Shown here: positions 22,001-32,877 of the stretch, in pieces
Layout: each line of letters begins with the position of its first letter
Position numbering within the stretch: position 1 is the stretch's first letter
Origin: Chrysoperla carnea
Lineage: Eukaryota; Arthropoda; Insecta; Neuroptera; Chrysopidae
Direction: 5' to 3'
Assembly: GCF_905475395.1 (NCBI RefSeq)
Contig: NC_058341.1
Coordinates: 59,279,501 to 59,343,500, forward strand
DNA length: 64,000 nucleotides
Position numbers and translations under genes: made by a program
The notes under the pieces: model-generated
Told to the model about the DNA's origin: nothing
Seen by the model: the letters and a program-made list of their open reading frames with translations, nothing else
Database searches by the model: none

Positions 22001-23364
22001 AGTGGAGTCAATGAGTGTTTTTACTTGGAAGTCCTCAGGAACAGCTCCGATTTTGATGATTTTTTTTTCAGAACGATTCTTTTTGTATATTATTTAAAAT
22101 CAGAAACATTTCAGATGGGGGAAATAATCTGGAGGGGGAATAGCCAATGTCGTGACTGATATATCGACTCCCAGCCTAAATCGCTAATGATAGAAGTTTC
22201 AAATTTTGAGAAATTATTGATTTTATACTGTAAATGTCACATAAAAAAGGATTTTTCGAAATTCATCCCCTAAAAGGGTGAAATAGGGGATGAAAGTTTG
22301 TATGAAAATATATAAAAACCGTCATTTTTGAGTTCATTTCTTAACCGATTTTAAAAATTCTTTCACCTATATAATGCTACATTATCAGCAAGTAAAATGG
22401 GCTATATTTTATTTCCAAAAAAATTAAGGTTCCGTAGCAAAAGTTAAAATCAATTAAATACTGAAACCGACATTTTTGAGTTCACTACGTCACCGATTTT
22501 AAAAATTTTTTCACCTATAGAATGCTATATTATCAACAAGTGACATGGCCGAATGTTCTTTTCCAAATTATTCGGGATTCGCACTAAAAGTCATGGTCAG
22601 GACAATCCATTAAATAGTGAACATAAGGGAACTTAAGAGAATTGAAGACTATAACGTGGATAACTATTAGTTATTTATATTGTTTAAACAATATTTTTGC
22701 AACTTATGTAAAAAAATTCATTCTTGCGTGATTTTTTTCCACGCACACCAAAAATTGATTTTAACTTTTAGTGCGGAACCCTAACTTTTTTGAAAATAAA
22801 ATACAACATATGTTACTTGCTGATAATGTAGCATTCTATAGGTGAAATAATTTTTAAAATCGGTAACGTAGTGAACTCAAAAATGTCGGTTTCAGTATTT
22901 AATTGATTTTAACTTTTGCTATGGAACCTTAATTTTTTTGAAAATAAAATATAGCCCATTTACTTGCTGATAATGTAGCATTATATAGGTGAAAGAATTT
23001 TTAAAATCGGTTAAGAAATGAACTCAAAAATGACGGTTTTTATATATTTTCATACAAACTTTCATCCCCTATTTCACCCTTTTAGGGGATGAATTTCGAA
23101 AAATCCTTTTTTATGTGACATTTACAGTATAAAATCAATAATTTCTCGAAATTTGAAACTTCTATCATTAGCGATTTAGGCTGGGAGTCGATATATCAGT
23201 CACGACATTGGCTATTCCCCCTCCAGATTATTTCCCCCATCTGAAATGTTTCTGATTTTAAATAATATACAAAAAGAATCGTTCTGAAAAAAAAATCATC
23301 TAAATCGGAGCTGTTCCTGAGGACTTCCTAAGAAAGCCTGTTTTATGTATTCATTGACTCCACT
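22001..23364. mobile_element. Giant foldback element with about 600-bp inverted arms
   Basis: The left arm starts AGTGGAGTCAATGA at 22001 and the right arm ends TCATTGACTCCACT at 23364, with TA next to both ends. The arms run inwards with high similarity for about 600 bp, including GATATATCGACTCCCAGCCT mirrored as AGGCTGGGAGTCGATATATC. Each arm holds two diverged units of about 147 bp starting with C-TTTTTGAGTTCA and containing ACCGATTTTAAAAATT. The core (about 22610-22740) is unique. No transposase is present. The small frame at 21950-22159 overlaps the left arm and is not a gene. Confidence 0.8.
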
Positions 23365-23370
23365 ATCTTT

Positions 23371-23512
23371 AAAAACTTATAAACTAACAGAGAATATAAG
23401 TCTGTGTAGACAAATGTTTTAACTTTGGTGTTAACCATAGAGGTAATATAAGATAGAGGCGTAATAGCATAGGAAACGCAATAGCTCCGTATACTTAGCA
23501 GATAAAATTGTT
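23371..23512 (-). repeat. Fragment of the AGCTCCGTATA TIR family
   Basis: Sequence from TAAAAACTTATAAACTAAC through TTAACCATAGAGGTAATATA to AGCTCCGTATACTTAGCAGATAAAATTGTTA is the reverse complement of 38770-38905. The end AGCTCCGTATA is the terminus of the TIR element that adjoins the zinc-finger genes at 30554 and 37815. Only one end is present here. Confidence 0.6.
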
Positions 23513-23737
23513 ATTGATTATAATTCAATGTTTAAATTATTATTTAATTAGAATTTAAAAAAAAAGAAAATGTTTTACGGAATATTATTAAATGTTAATA
23601 TACTTAAATTGATTGTTATATATTATGTATGAAATTTGTCGTGCTTTATATAAAATAAGTAGATATTTCCGTTTTTCTAATATCACGATTTTACGTTTAG
23701 GATTCAGTATAAAAATTTTAATAAAATACGCCTTGGT

Positions 23738-23990
23738 CCAAAATTTACGATGTGATGAATGACAGAGAAGACTGCCAGTTATTTCCTATGTGTCCTTGTC
23801 TAATCTATTGTCATTGGCTAGATATTGTTTACATTACATAAAATCTCTATGCATCATATGATTATAACATATGACTATGACAAGGACACATAGAAACTAA
23901 CTGGCAGTGTTCTCTCTCATTCATCATATTGCATCCACTTACAGACTAGCATATCCCTCCCGTTATCTATGTATAATATTCTATGATTTT
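23738..23990. mobile_element. MITE, family also at 47836-48125
   Basis: A block containing GATGAATGACAGAGAAGACTGCCAG and its inverted partner CTGGCAGTGTTCTCTCTCATTCATC, with TATGTGTCCTTGTC paired to GACAAGGACACATA. The same arrangement, with the same flanks (CAAAATTTACGAT..., TATCTATGTATAATATTCTATG), recurs at 47836-48125. It is non-coding and palindromic. Confidence 0.65.
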
Positions 23991-24923
23991 ACTAAAGGCA
24001 ATTAATTTTGAGGTTCTATAAAATGTCAAAAAATAGTCAAAAAAGTCTTGACCAAGAAAAAATAAAAAAAATATACTCAAACACAGTAAATCGTCCATCC
24101 TGCACTGGAGTCTGGTGGTCTAAGGATGTAATTTCATGATGACGCTTGACGCTGGCTTTTGAGCTTCGTTACACTTGACATAATTAAGTCATTTAAAAAC
24201 TTAAATAAAATACATTAAAACATAATTTTTATCAATTTTATGGCTAACATAAAAGTTTATTCAATATAAATTTAAAACAAACATACCAAAAAATCAAAAA
24301 ATCTCGACTGCGTTAAATCAAAACTAAAAATTACACTGGCTCAAATCTTCTCCCAATAATGGGCTTTGACTGTTAAAATTGCGGTATAAACTACTGAACT
24401 TATTTTTTCTGTTTATAATACTTATATGTATTGAGTAATTGATATTTGAAAAAATATCTAACGCACTCTCTTCTTCAAATATATTCCATAAAAAAAACTG
24501 TCAATTTTTGTGTAGCGTTAATGTTCTAAATAAAATATTAATTAAGAAACTTACCTATTCTTAAAAGTACTATCCACGAACATTTTGTCTATTTCACATT
24601 AGCATAAAAATGGCGAACATTCTTACTTGTATATATAGAGCACTAACGTGCGTACGTCTTCCGTCATACTATGTCTTATGTGTGATGGCCTTTATACATT
24701 TCAACAATCTACAGATTCATTTTGAGAGAAAATAGATAATATGGAAAAAAATACTTATTTGATATATTTTTCGCCACGTCAGAGCAATTAATTAAAAGGA
24801 AGTATGTGCAAATATGTGTATTTTAAAATCTGATTAAAATCTTGTGGTAAAATGGGAAATATAAATTATAATATGTTGAAATGTTATTAATTTAATAATG
24901 TTATAATTTTTAGTGCTTTAATT
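23991..24923. other. Upstream region of the ankyrin gene
   Basis: AT-rich, no gene. A dispersed-repeat fragment lies near 24330-24410 (TCCCAATAATGGGCTTTGAC). A T-rich tract ending in AG at about 24914 (TATAATTTTTAG) just before the ATG could be a 3' splice site of an intron in the 5' UTR. Confidence 0.35.
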
Positions 24924-27554
24924 ATGGATAATCGGGATATAAGGTGCCGTTTAATTAATGCGATTCGTAATGGAGAACTGGAAACAGCAAGGGAGTTAAT
25001 AAATTCTTACGGGCTGCCATATTTAGAATCATTGTCAAAAGGATATGATTTACTTTGTGATGCTCTTGTTGATAAACATTCGGAGATTGCTAAATTACTT
25101 TTAACAAGCGGCTCTGAAGTCAACAGTTATCAAAACTCTTCTAATACTCCCCTTCATTTTGCTGTTAAAAATGGTGACATAGAAATTATAAAGATGCTTC
25201 TAGTCAGAGGTGCTAATATTAATGCTCAAAATATCTTTGGCGTAACTCCACTCCATGAAGCGATTGAAAATAATGATCAAGAAATTATCGAATTACTGTT
25301 AAAACATGAAGCTGATGTTAATGTTAAAAATCGTTATGGTCGTACTCCACTTTATGATGCGATTAAAAATAATCGGTTAGGAATTACTGAATTGCTTTTA
25401 AAACATGAAGCTGATGTTAATGTTAAAAATTGGTTTGGCCAAACTCCACTTTATAATGCGATTCAAAATAATCGATTAGAAATTACTGAATTACTTTTAA
25501 AACATAAATCTGATATAAATGCTATAGGCATAGACAGAAAAACCCCACTATTTAATGCTATTGAAAAGGAAAATTTAAAAATTACCAAGCTACTTTTAGA
25601 TAATGGAGCAAATGTTAAAGATTTTCCCAAGCTATTGAATATTGCTGTTAATAGGGGATGCACGGAAATCGTTGAACTTCTTTTGCAACATAATGCTAAT
25701 GTTAATGTTAAAAATCGTTATGGTCAAACTCCACTTTATGATGCGATCCAAAATAATCGATTAGAAATTACTGAATTACTTTTAAAACATAAATCTGATA
25801 TAAATGCTGAAGGCAAAAACAGAAAAACCCCACTATTTTATGCTATTGAAAATCAAAACTTAAAAATTACCAAGCTACTTTTAGATAATGGAGCAAATGT
25901 TAAAGATTATCCCGAGCTATTGAATATTGCTGTTAAGAGGGAATGCCCGGAAATCGTTGAACTTCTTTTGCAACATAATGCTGATGTTAACGCTACCGAT
26001 ATAAACGGTAACACAGCATTGCTTTTAACTGTAAGTGATTGTTATGAAGATTCTTATAAATCTCTTGATAGAGATTCTTATGTTAATATAAAGAGGAAAA
26101 TTACTAAACTGCTTCTTAATCATGGTGCTAATGTAGACGCTCAAACTCGAGGTGGTAAGACGCCACTTCATTTTGCTGTCTACAATGGATATTCACAAGT
26201 TGTTGAAGTTCTTTTAGAATATAATGCAAATGTCAATGTTAGAGAAAAAAAAAATCTCGAGACACCACTCCATATGTCTGCACGAAGAAAAAATGTAGAA
26301 ATTTGTAAAATTCTTTTGAATAAAGGAGTTGACGTAGATGCTGGGGAACGGAATGGATTCACAGCGTTGCACATTGCAACACTAGAAGGTTCCAACGAGA
26401 TTGTAAAACTATTGCTTGAACGTGGTGCTAAAGTTGATTCTAAAAATAAATGTAATTCTACACCCCTGTATATCAGTGCTCAAAAAGGACATCAGGAAAT
26501 CATGGAAACTCTCTTGAAATCCGGTGCTGAAATTAATTTTAGAAGAATCGATGGCGATACAGCACTCCATACTGCTTCTTTCGAAGGGCATGTTAAAGTT
26601 GTTACAACTCTCTTGGAGTATGGCTGTGATATTAATTCTAGAGACAAGGTTGGCAAAACAGCACTCCACATTGCATCTCACGAAGGGCGTGTTACAGTTG
26701 TTACAACTCTCCTGGAGTATGGCTGTGATATTAATTCTAGAGACAAGGTTGGCAAAACAGCACTCCACATTGCATCTCACGAAGGGCGTGTTATAGTTGT
26801 TACAATTCTCCTGGAGTATGGCTGTGATATTTATTCTAGAGACCAGGTTGGCAATACAGCACTCCACATTGCATCTCACTTGGGGCACGTTAAAACTGTT
26901 ACAACTCTCCTGGAGTATGGCTGTGATATTAATTCTAGAGACCAGGTTTTCAATACAGCACTCCACATTGCATCTCACTTGGGGCACGTTAAAACTGTTA
27001 CAACTCTACTGGAGTATGGTTCTGATATCAATATTATGACAAGAAGATATCTTACACCTCTTGAATATGCTAAAACTGCTGAAACTATTGAAATTCTTAA
27101 ACGCCACATAGTTCAAATGAAAACCGCAAATTTATATGTTAGTCAACGAAATTTGCTTTCAGTTGATGGAATTTCCTTTCCTGATTTTCAGGAAAAATGT
27201 GAGAATGAAATAACAAGCATGAAGAGCGAGAAGATGAATAATTATAATATTTCATTTTATGATATCTTGACAAAGAACACTGATTCATTAGCAATATGTT
27301 TGAGGAATGAAAATATAGTGCAGATTCTAAAATTAGACGACTATAAAACAAAATTTCCAATATATGGAAGCATGATAAAAAGCCGTTTCAGAAATGGTAT
27401 GAAAAGAAAAGAGTTACTTGATCAAGGGAATAAAATTTTACATTTTCTTTTTGCCTACTATCTTCAATTACCACAAGAATGTACTGAAAAAATATTTAGT
27501 TATTTGAGTGACGAAGATTTAAAGATAATCATCGAAAAAATTAAAGATAAGTAG
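24924..27554 (+). CDS. Ankyrin-repeat protein with C-terminal PRANC/F-box-like domain
   Basis: A single-exon frame of 876 aa. Residues 1 to about 730 are consecutive ankyrin repeats of about 33 residues with the usual G-TPLH/TALH-A...-V-LLL--GA-VN pattern, over 18 in number. Residues about 730-845 are not repeat-like. The last 30 (LPQECTEKIFSYLSDEDL) match the PRANC motif, a C-terminal F-box-like element that in characterised proteins recruits Skp1/cullin ubiquitin ligases. Ankyrin plus terminal PRANC is known from Wolbachia, parasitoid wasps and poxviruses. The repeats show recent internal duplication: five 33-residue units at 26600-27040 are nearly identical, and an earlier block of about 100 residues is also duplicated. 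Inferred role: a substrate-recognition subunit, target unknown. The ORF has no stops or shifts and host-like AT-rich codons, so it looks maintained. Confidence 0.85.
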   Translation: MDNRDIRCRLINAIRNGELETARELINSYGLPYLESLSKGYDLLCDALVDKHSEIAKLLLTSGSEVNSYQNSSNTPLHFAVKNGDIEIIKMLLVRGANINAQNIFGVTPLHEAIENNDQEIIELLLKHEADVNVKNRYGRTPLYDAIKNNRLGITELLLKHEADVNVKNWFGQTPLYNAIQNNRLEITELLLKHKSDINAIGIDRKTPLFNAIEKENLKITKLLLDNGANVKDFPKLLNIAVNRGCTEIVELLLQHNANVNVKNRYGQTPLYDAIQNNRLEITELLLKHKSDINAEGKNRKTPLFYAIENQNLKITKLLLDNGANVKDYPELLNIAVKRECPEIVELLLQHNADVNATDINGNTALLLTVSDCYEDSYKSLDRDSYVNIKRKITKLLLNHGANVDAQTRGGKTPLHFAVYNGYSQVVEVLLEYNANVNVREKKNLETPLHMSARRKNVEICKILLNKGVDVDAGERNGFTALHIATLEGSNEIVKLLLERGAKVDSKNKCNSTPLYISAQKGHQEIMETLLKSGAEINFRRIDGDTALHTASFEGHVKVVTTLLEYGCDINSRDKVGKTALHIASHEGRVTVVTTLLEYGCDINSRDKVGKTALHIASHEGRVIVVTILLEYGCDIYSRDQVGNTALHIASHLGHVKTVTTLLEYGCDINSRDQVFNTALHIASHLGHVKTVTTLLEYGSDINIMTRRYLTPLEYAKTAETIEILKRHIVQMKTANLYVSQRNLLSVDGISFPDFQEKCENEITSMKSEKMNNYNISFYDILTKNTDSLAICLRNENIVQILKLDDYKTKFPIYGSMIKSRFRNGMKRKELLDQGNKILHFLFAYYLQLPQECTEKIFSYLSDEDLKIIIEKIKDK

Positions 27555-29261
27555 ACGCTCCTGGAAAATTTCATTTGAGTTTCTTACGTTTGAATTTTAC
27601 GAGTGAAGCCAATTTTCTCGATAAATAACGATTTTACACGAAAAATTATTTTATTTATGGTAATCTTTTTTCATGTAAATTAACATTTATCGAGTTAATT
27701 AACCTCTTTCATAAAATTCTAGAGGGTAACCTTTGCGAAAGTATTGCTAGGAGTGAAAATTAAAGTTTTACGGGGACATACAGTCGCTACTTAGTATTTA
27801 CATTACAATGTACTTCGATTAACGCAAACCTTGATGGCCTAAAATTACAGATGTAAAATCCACTAATACCAAATTTGTATTTTAATTTAAAATAAATTTT
27901 TACAACATATTCAATTTTTTTAATTGTACAATTATTTTTTTATTTTTCGAAGCAGATATAAAGCAATAGAACTTTCCTATTAAGAAATCCTAAACGGGTA
28001 AACCGATTTTAATTTGTGTTTTGTTTCGTTAAGGTAATTTAATGGACAGTGTTTTTAAATATGTTTCAAGTGCGAGTTCAGGGTTCCGTACAAGGAAAAA
28101 CTAAAAATTTGCTCGCAAATACAATAGGGTATTCCACTATTTTTGAAAAAGTACTTCAAAATGTTGATACCACCAAAAATTTATTTCGGAAAAATACACA
28201 CGCTTTCTTGCCAAATACTTAAATTAAATTTTAAACCTGTCAAAAACGCGGGCATTCAATTTGATGACGTAATATGGGTATCATTATACGAAATAACACA
28301 AATAAGTTTGACAGATATATTCATAGACATCTGATTATATAAATATAAATACTTATTATCTATGGATATATTATACCCAGCTGTCTACACCGAATTAACT
28401 CATACCACTATGACATCACAGCAGGGCTTACCTGCATTTTAGGTCACGTGATATACAGTTTAAAAATTACGATTTTTAATATTTTAAAATCGAATCATAA
28501 AAATGTGCTTTTATGACTCGAAATCAGAATATTTAAGTATATTTTTACATAAATTTTAATTTTTCAAATTTCATGATTTATTTTTGACTAACGATAATAC
28601 CCTATTTATCATTTTTTCTCCAACAAATGAATAACTTGAAATTTAAAATGGAAAGACTGGAACATACAAAAAAAAAATAATACAATTGCTTAATTAAAAA
28701 TTTTTTATTTATAGAAAAACACCAAGTATCAACAATATTTAAAATTTGCGCAGCCACAAAACAGGATAATTAAAGTTTAAGAAAGAATAATTATGCCATA
28801 TTTTATTCATAAGCCGGGATATCAAAGATCGCTTTACACCCGTCTAAAATCTGATCTCTCTAAAGCGATCAACCGTTTACGGCCATGTTATTATCTCTAT
28901 GAGTTAGTCACATACAGTTTATTTCTCCGTGACCCGGACACCCGTAAACCGTAAAATTTATTGTTTCATAATTAAAATAATTGCGCATAAATAACGCATT
29001 CGAAAATTCTTTGCAAAATTATTGCGTGTCTATTCGTTGTCGATAGATAACACAGATCTGCGACCAAAAAACTGCACAGGATTTTTTTACATTTTTTTTA
29101 TAGATTTTGACCTCCCAAAAACAGGAAAATTATTCAAAACATTCTATCACATAGGTTTTCATAGATATTAGTAACAGCATAAACTAGTCTTAAAGTATTA
29201 TTATTGCACAATACAAATTAAATTAGCTTCGCCTCCAATGCGGTTATTCTGTGCATATGGA
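27555..29261. other. Intergenic, no gene seen
   Basis: AT-rich sequence downstream of the ankyrin gene. No protein-like frame, RNA gene or clear repeat boundary was found. Confidence 0.45.
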
Positions 29262-29560
29262 AGAAAACTAACTATAACCATTTGGCCATTACCTTGGAAA
29301 GAATCAAATATCTGGACCATCAAGGGATGGTTTGTGGGGACTTCAAAATACTCACGATGCTTTTGGGTCAGCAGGCAGGCTATAATAAATACGCAAGCTT
29401 CTTGTGCTTATGGGATAGTAGAGCCAGAAAATAGCACTGGATTAAAAGTGATTGGCCACCCCGAGAAACTTTAAAACCTGGGGAGAAAAATGTTATCAAT
29501 ACTACTTTGGTGCCGCCGCGCCAGAAAAAGTTTTGTTGCCACCTTGTTTGGATAATTGAG
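29262..29560 (+). pseudogene. Relic of a transposon-associated protein (LLGQQ-GY / FLCLWDSR type)
   Basis: One plus-strand frame reads MVCGDFKILTMLLGQQAGY, then FLCLWDSRARK, a stop, then HWIKSDWPPRETLKPGEKN and a degraded VPPRQKKF stretch. This pattern (LLGQQ-GYTK-PCFLCLWDSR...HW...WP-R) belongs to a protein family that is highly repeated in several invertebrate genomes and is usually treated as transposon-encoded. I recognise the family by its motifs, not by name. The internal stop and lack of flanking coding sequence make it a dead fragment. The 78-codon frame called at 29238 is out of frame with it. Confidence 0.6.
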
Positions 29561-29696
29561 ATACTATATGTCCATGGTTGAGAGTTGTACATGATTGGTC
29601 CATGGTCATATTGTATAGGCTTTATACAAATAGATTTAATTCATTATTACTGAGTTGGTTGTATTGCACTGTATTGTGAACATGACCTTCATTATT

Positions 29697-30518
29697 ATAA
29701 AATCTTCCCAAACGATTCCCAATTGAATAAGAATAGTTTTAATGAAAAATAAAACTTAACATTTACACAAATTAAAAAAAACAAAATTATTGTCAATGAA
29801 GTAACATTTGAATATTGCCGCCATTAATATAACCACAAAAAATCAACTAAAAAATAAATGTAATTAATAAATTAATTATACTTTCCCAAATGATGAAACC
29901 GTGTTTAACGTGATTCCCAAATTAATTAGATTAGTCTCCATGTAAATTATTATCAAATAACGTAAAAATGGTGAAAATTTAATTTTTTACCTTCTAAGTA
30001 TACGCTTTGAAGGACTAATTAATTAAATGAAAACTAATCAGTTCTAAATAATAAAATTATATTCCTAAATCTTCCCAAACGATTCCCAATTGAATAAGAA
30101 AAGTTTTAATGAAAAATTAAACTTAACATTTATATAAATTATAAAATAAATTTTTTAGTAATATTTGAATATTGGCGCCATACTGCTATATAACAATTAA
30201 TGGTTCAGGTGTACGGTTAATTAACATAACCTATCAATCAACTAAAAAATAGGTGTAATTAATTAATTATACATTCTCAAACTCTGAAACCGTGTTTATC
30301 GTAATTCCCAAATGATTTTCTTTCGAATAACATAAAAATTAAGTGGATTTAATTTCCTACCTGCTAACTATACGCTGAAAAAAGAATCATTAATTACAGG
30401 AAAACTAATAATTCCCAAATTCTAAAATTATATTCCCAAATCCTCCCAAACGATTCCCAAATGAATGGAAATAGTTTGAGTGAAAAATAACAATTTTGTC
30501 TGTTATCTATACGGAGCT
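29697..30518 (+). mobile_element. AGCTCCGTATA TIR element, copy next to zinc-finger gene
   Basis: Two tandem units of about 365 bp each begin near AAATCTTCCCAAACGATTCCCAATTGAAT (29700 and 30065) and carry AATATTTGAATATTG-CGCCAT and GAAACCGTGTTTA. The 3' end is the inverted terminal repeat CAAATCCTCCCAAACGATTCCCAAATGAATGGAAATAGTTTG...CTATACGGAGCT, ending at 30518. The matching left terminus is missing. A fuller copy is at 37960-38794. The end lies only 36 bases from the ATG of the zinc-finger gene at 30554. Confidence 0.7.
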
Positions 30519-30553
30519 ATAGTTAGTGTTTGTGAAACAGAAAGGTTAACAAA

Positions 30554-31663
30554 ATGGCAAATAATTCATTTGATAATATAAAGAATTCTTTATTAATCAG
30601 TAAAGAACACATTAAACTTGAAGAAGAGTTACACACAGAATTAATTATTAAAGATGAAACGTTAGATGACAATATTGTAATAGAAGTTGGACGAATTAAA
30701 AATGAAAACCCGGAAGAATGCTGCAATGATAGTGTTATAAGTTTAAAATATGAACCTAATGAAAATGATAAACAATTGTGCACAGTTAATTACGAAAATA
30801 TTAAAGTTGAAAAAGAATTACATACAGAAGTGATTATTAAAAGTGAAATATTAGATGAAACTGTTTTAGTAGAAAAATCATTTTCATGTGACATTTGTAA
30901 TAAAACATTTACTATGCAAAGTTATTTAGTTAGGCATAAGTTTATTCATAGTGAAGAAAAACCATTTCCATGTGATATTTGTAATAAACGATTTACTCAG
31001 CGAATTTCCCTAGTTAGACATAAACGGATTCATAGCGGAGAAAAACCATTTTCATGTGATATTTGTAATAAAACATTTACTCAGCAAAGTAATTTAGTTG
31101 GACATAAACTTATTCATAGTAAAGAAAAACCATTTGCGTGTGATATTTGTAATAAAACATTTAATCAGCAAAGTAATTTAGTTGGACATAAAAGGATCCA
31201 TAATGGAGAAAAACCATTTCCATGTGATATTTGTAATAAACGATTTACTCGTCAACATCATTTAGTTTCGCATAAACGCATACATAGTGGAGAAAAACCA
31301 TTTTCATGTGATATTTGTAATAAAACATTTACTCAACAACATCATTTAGTTTTACATAAAAAGTTTCATAGTGGAGAGAAACCATTTTCATGTGATGTTT
31401 GTAATAAAAGATTTACTCAGAAAAGTGATTTAGTTAAACATAAACATATTCATAGTGAAGAAAAACCATTTTCATGTGATATTTGTAATAAAACATTTAC
31501 TCACCAATATTGTTTAGTTAGACATAAACGTATTCACACCGGAGAGAAACCATTTTCATGTGATGTTTGTAATAAAACATTTAATCAGCAAAGTCATTTA
31601 GTTAGACATAAAAGGATTCATAATGTAAAAAAAACCATAAATGTCACAGATTATAGTTTTTAA
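30554..31663 (+). CDS. C2H2 zinc-finger protein, 9 fingers, psi-K-x-E N-terminus
   Basis: A single-exon frame of 369 aa. Residues 1-110 contain two copies of an acidic module, IKLEEELHTELIIKDE and IKVEKELHTEVIIKSE, rich in I-K-x-E SUMO-consensus peptides. Residues about 112-355 hold nine C2H2 fingers of the form CDICNKTFTQQSNLVxHKRIH with S-G/E-EKPF linkers. The short tail VKKTINVTDYSF is unique. The protein should bind DNA in the nucleus. The paralogue at 36733-37815 shares long identical finger stretches. The start context AACAAAATGG is good for an insect. A transposon terminus occupies the proximal promoter, so its expression may be driven or altered by that element. Confidence 0.88.
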   Translation: MANNSFDNIKNSLLISKEHIKLEEELHTELIIKDETLDDNIVIEVGRIKNENPEECCNDSVISLKYEPNENDKQLCTVNYENIKVEKELHTEVIIKSEILDETVLVEKSFSCDICNKTFTMQSYLVRHKFIHSEEKPFPCDICNKRFTQRISLVRHKRIHSGEKPFSCDICNKTFTQQSNLVGHKLIHSKEKPFACDICNKTFNQQSNLVGHKRIHNGEKPFPCDICNKRFTRQHHLVSHKRIHSGEKPFSCDICNKTFTQQHHLVLHKKFHSGEKPFSCDVCNKRFTQKSDLVKHKHIHSEEKPFSCDICNKTFTHQYCLVRHKRIHTGEKPFSCDVCNKTFNQQSHLVRHKRIHNVKKTINVTDYSF

Positions 31664-32254
31664 TTTAAAACAGATCTGCAACTCCCTGTAAAATTTTTAC
31701 TATTTTCGTTCTCTGAAGGTGCCTTTCTCCAGGTGGCTCTACACGTTATATTCGTGTAGGGCCATCTATTAGTTTTGATAATAATTTATCCATTTCAATG
31801 GTTGTTGGGGAAACAATATATTTTATATATTATTTTAAATAAAGAAACAATACGTCTTTCAAAATTCGTTTGCATGTATACGGAGAGCCAGTGACCAATT
31901 TAAGGTTGTCATCTCAATACCTATAGTTGATCTCACTCATATTCTCCTATTACAAAATATTAAATTTTGAAGTTCTAAAATAAAGCTCCGCGATCTTAGC
32001 ACCTCATGTGCGGAATTTCGATTGACCAATTATACCATCTGAAAGGTCAGAAATTGGTCATTAAAGGTCAGTTGGTCTCATTAATTGGTCAGCATCAGAA
32101 AATTTTTTATTAAAGATTAAAGTTTTTCAAGGTCAATTAATAAGTTTAGCACCTCATTCGCAGAAAAAATAAAAAACTTCACCTATGCGCGATCGGGAAG
32201 CATTCGCTGATAATTGGTCGGCTAATATAAATAATTGGTCAGTTTAATTTAATA

Positions 32255-32538
32255 ATATCTGGATCACCGAGCTTCGCTCGGTTATTCGCCAATAGATGTC
32301 AGCAAGAGTCATATTTTTCACTTTAGACTACTCAAACGCCTCCTTTTTGTTATGTTATAATTTGCATTGTATATCATTAACTACGTTATACACCAATAGA
32401 TGTCTGATGAATTTTTCATGAAAAGACGGATTAAACGACATTTCTGATAAATGAAACCTAGCTAGATCGACTTATCGCCCCAAAAAACCCCTACATACTC
32501 ATTTTCATGAAAATCGTTGGAGCCATTTCCAAGATCGT

Positions 32539-32577
<39 letters not shown>

Positions 32578-32600
32578 AGAATTGCTCGTTTAAATATATA
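32255..32600 (-). mobile_element. Helitron/HINE-like element with (AT)n, minus copy
   Basis: The same family as at 39726-40112, in reverse. In sense orientation it starts TTTAAACGAGCAATTCTTG followed by an (AT)n tract (32541-32575 here), passes TCAACGATCTTGGAAATGGC and ends with the hairpin ACCGAGCGAAGCTCGGT and ATCCAGATATT. A terminal 3' hairpin, a microsatellite near the 5' end and no TIRs fit non-autonomous Helitron/Helentron elements, but the 3' end lacks a perfect CTRR. Confidence 0.55.
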
Positions 32601-32605
32601 AGATT

Positions 32606-32877
32606 AAAAAAAATTAAAAAAGTTGTCTCTGTCGTAACGCGCATGCTTTGAGCCGGAGGGCAGTGAGTACTTACACACAGCTCTTCACTATAAGAGTAGG
32701 GGAAATATTTTTTTTATAATTTTTTTTTTTTATATGTACTACTATCCCTTGTATCCCCTACTCTGTCTGGTTTATAGTGAAGAGCTGTGCGTAAGTACTC
32801 ACTGCCCTCCGGCTCTGATAAAACCTTCCGGCTCAAAGCATGCGCGTTACGACAGAGACAACTTTTTTAATTTTTTT
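32606..32877. mobile_element. Small foldback nested inside the GACCAAT element
   Basis: AAAAAAGTTGTCTCTGTCGT and CATGCTTTGAGCCGGAGGGC on the left pair with the inverted right arm. The right arm also contains a short extra duplication (GAGCCGGA...TTTTATCAGAGCCGG). The inner part AGCTCTTCACTATAA pairs with TTATAGTGAAGAGCT. It sits directly beside the Helitron-like copy, so three elements are stacked at one site. Confidence 0.65.

Noticed and set aside
26409-26987. 192-codon antisense frame with tandem Cys-rich repeats
   Set aside because: It is the antisense shadow of the tandem ankyrin units, and its periodicity comes from the 99-bp repeat.
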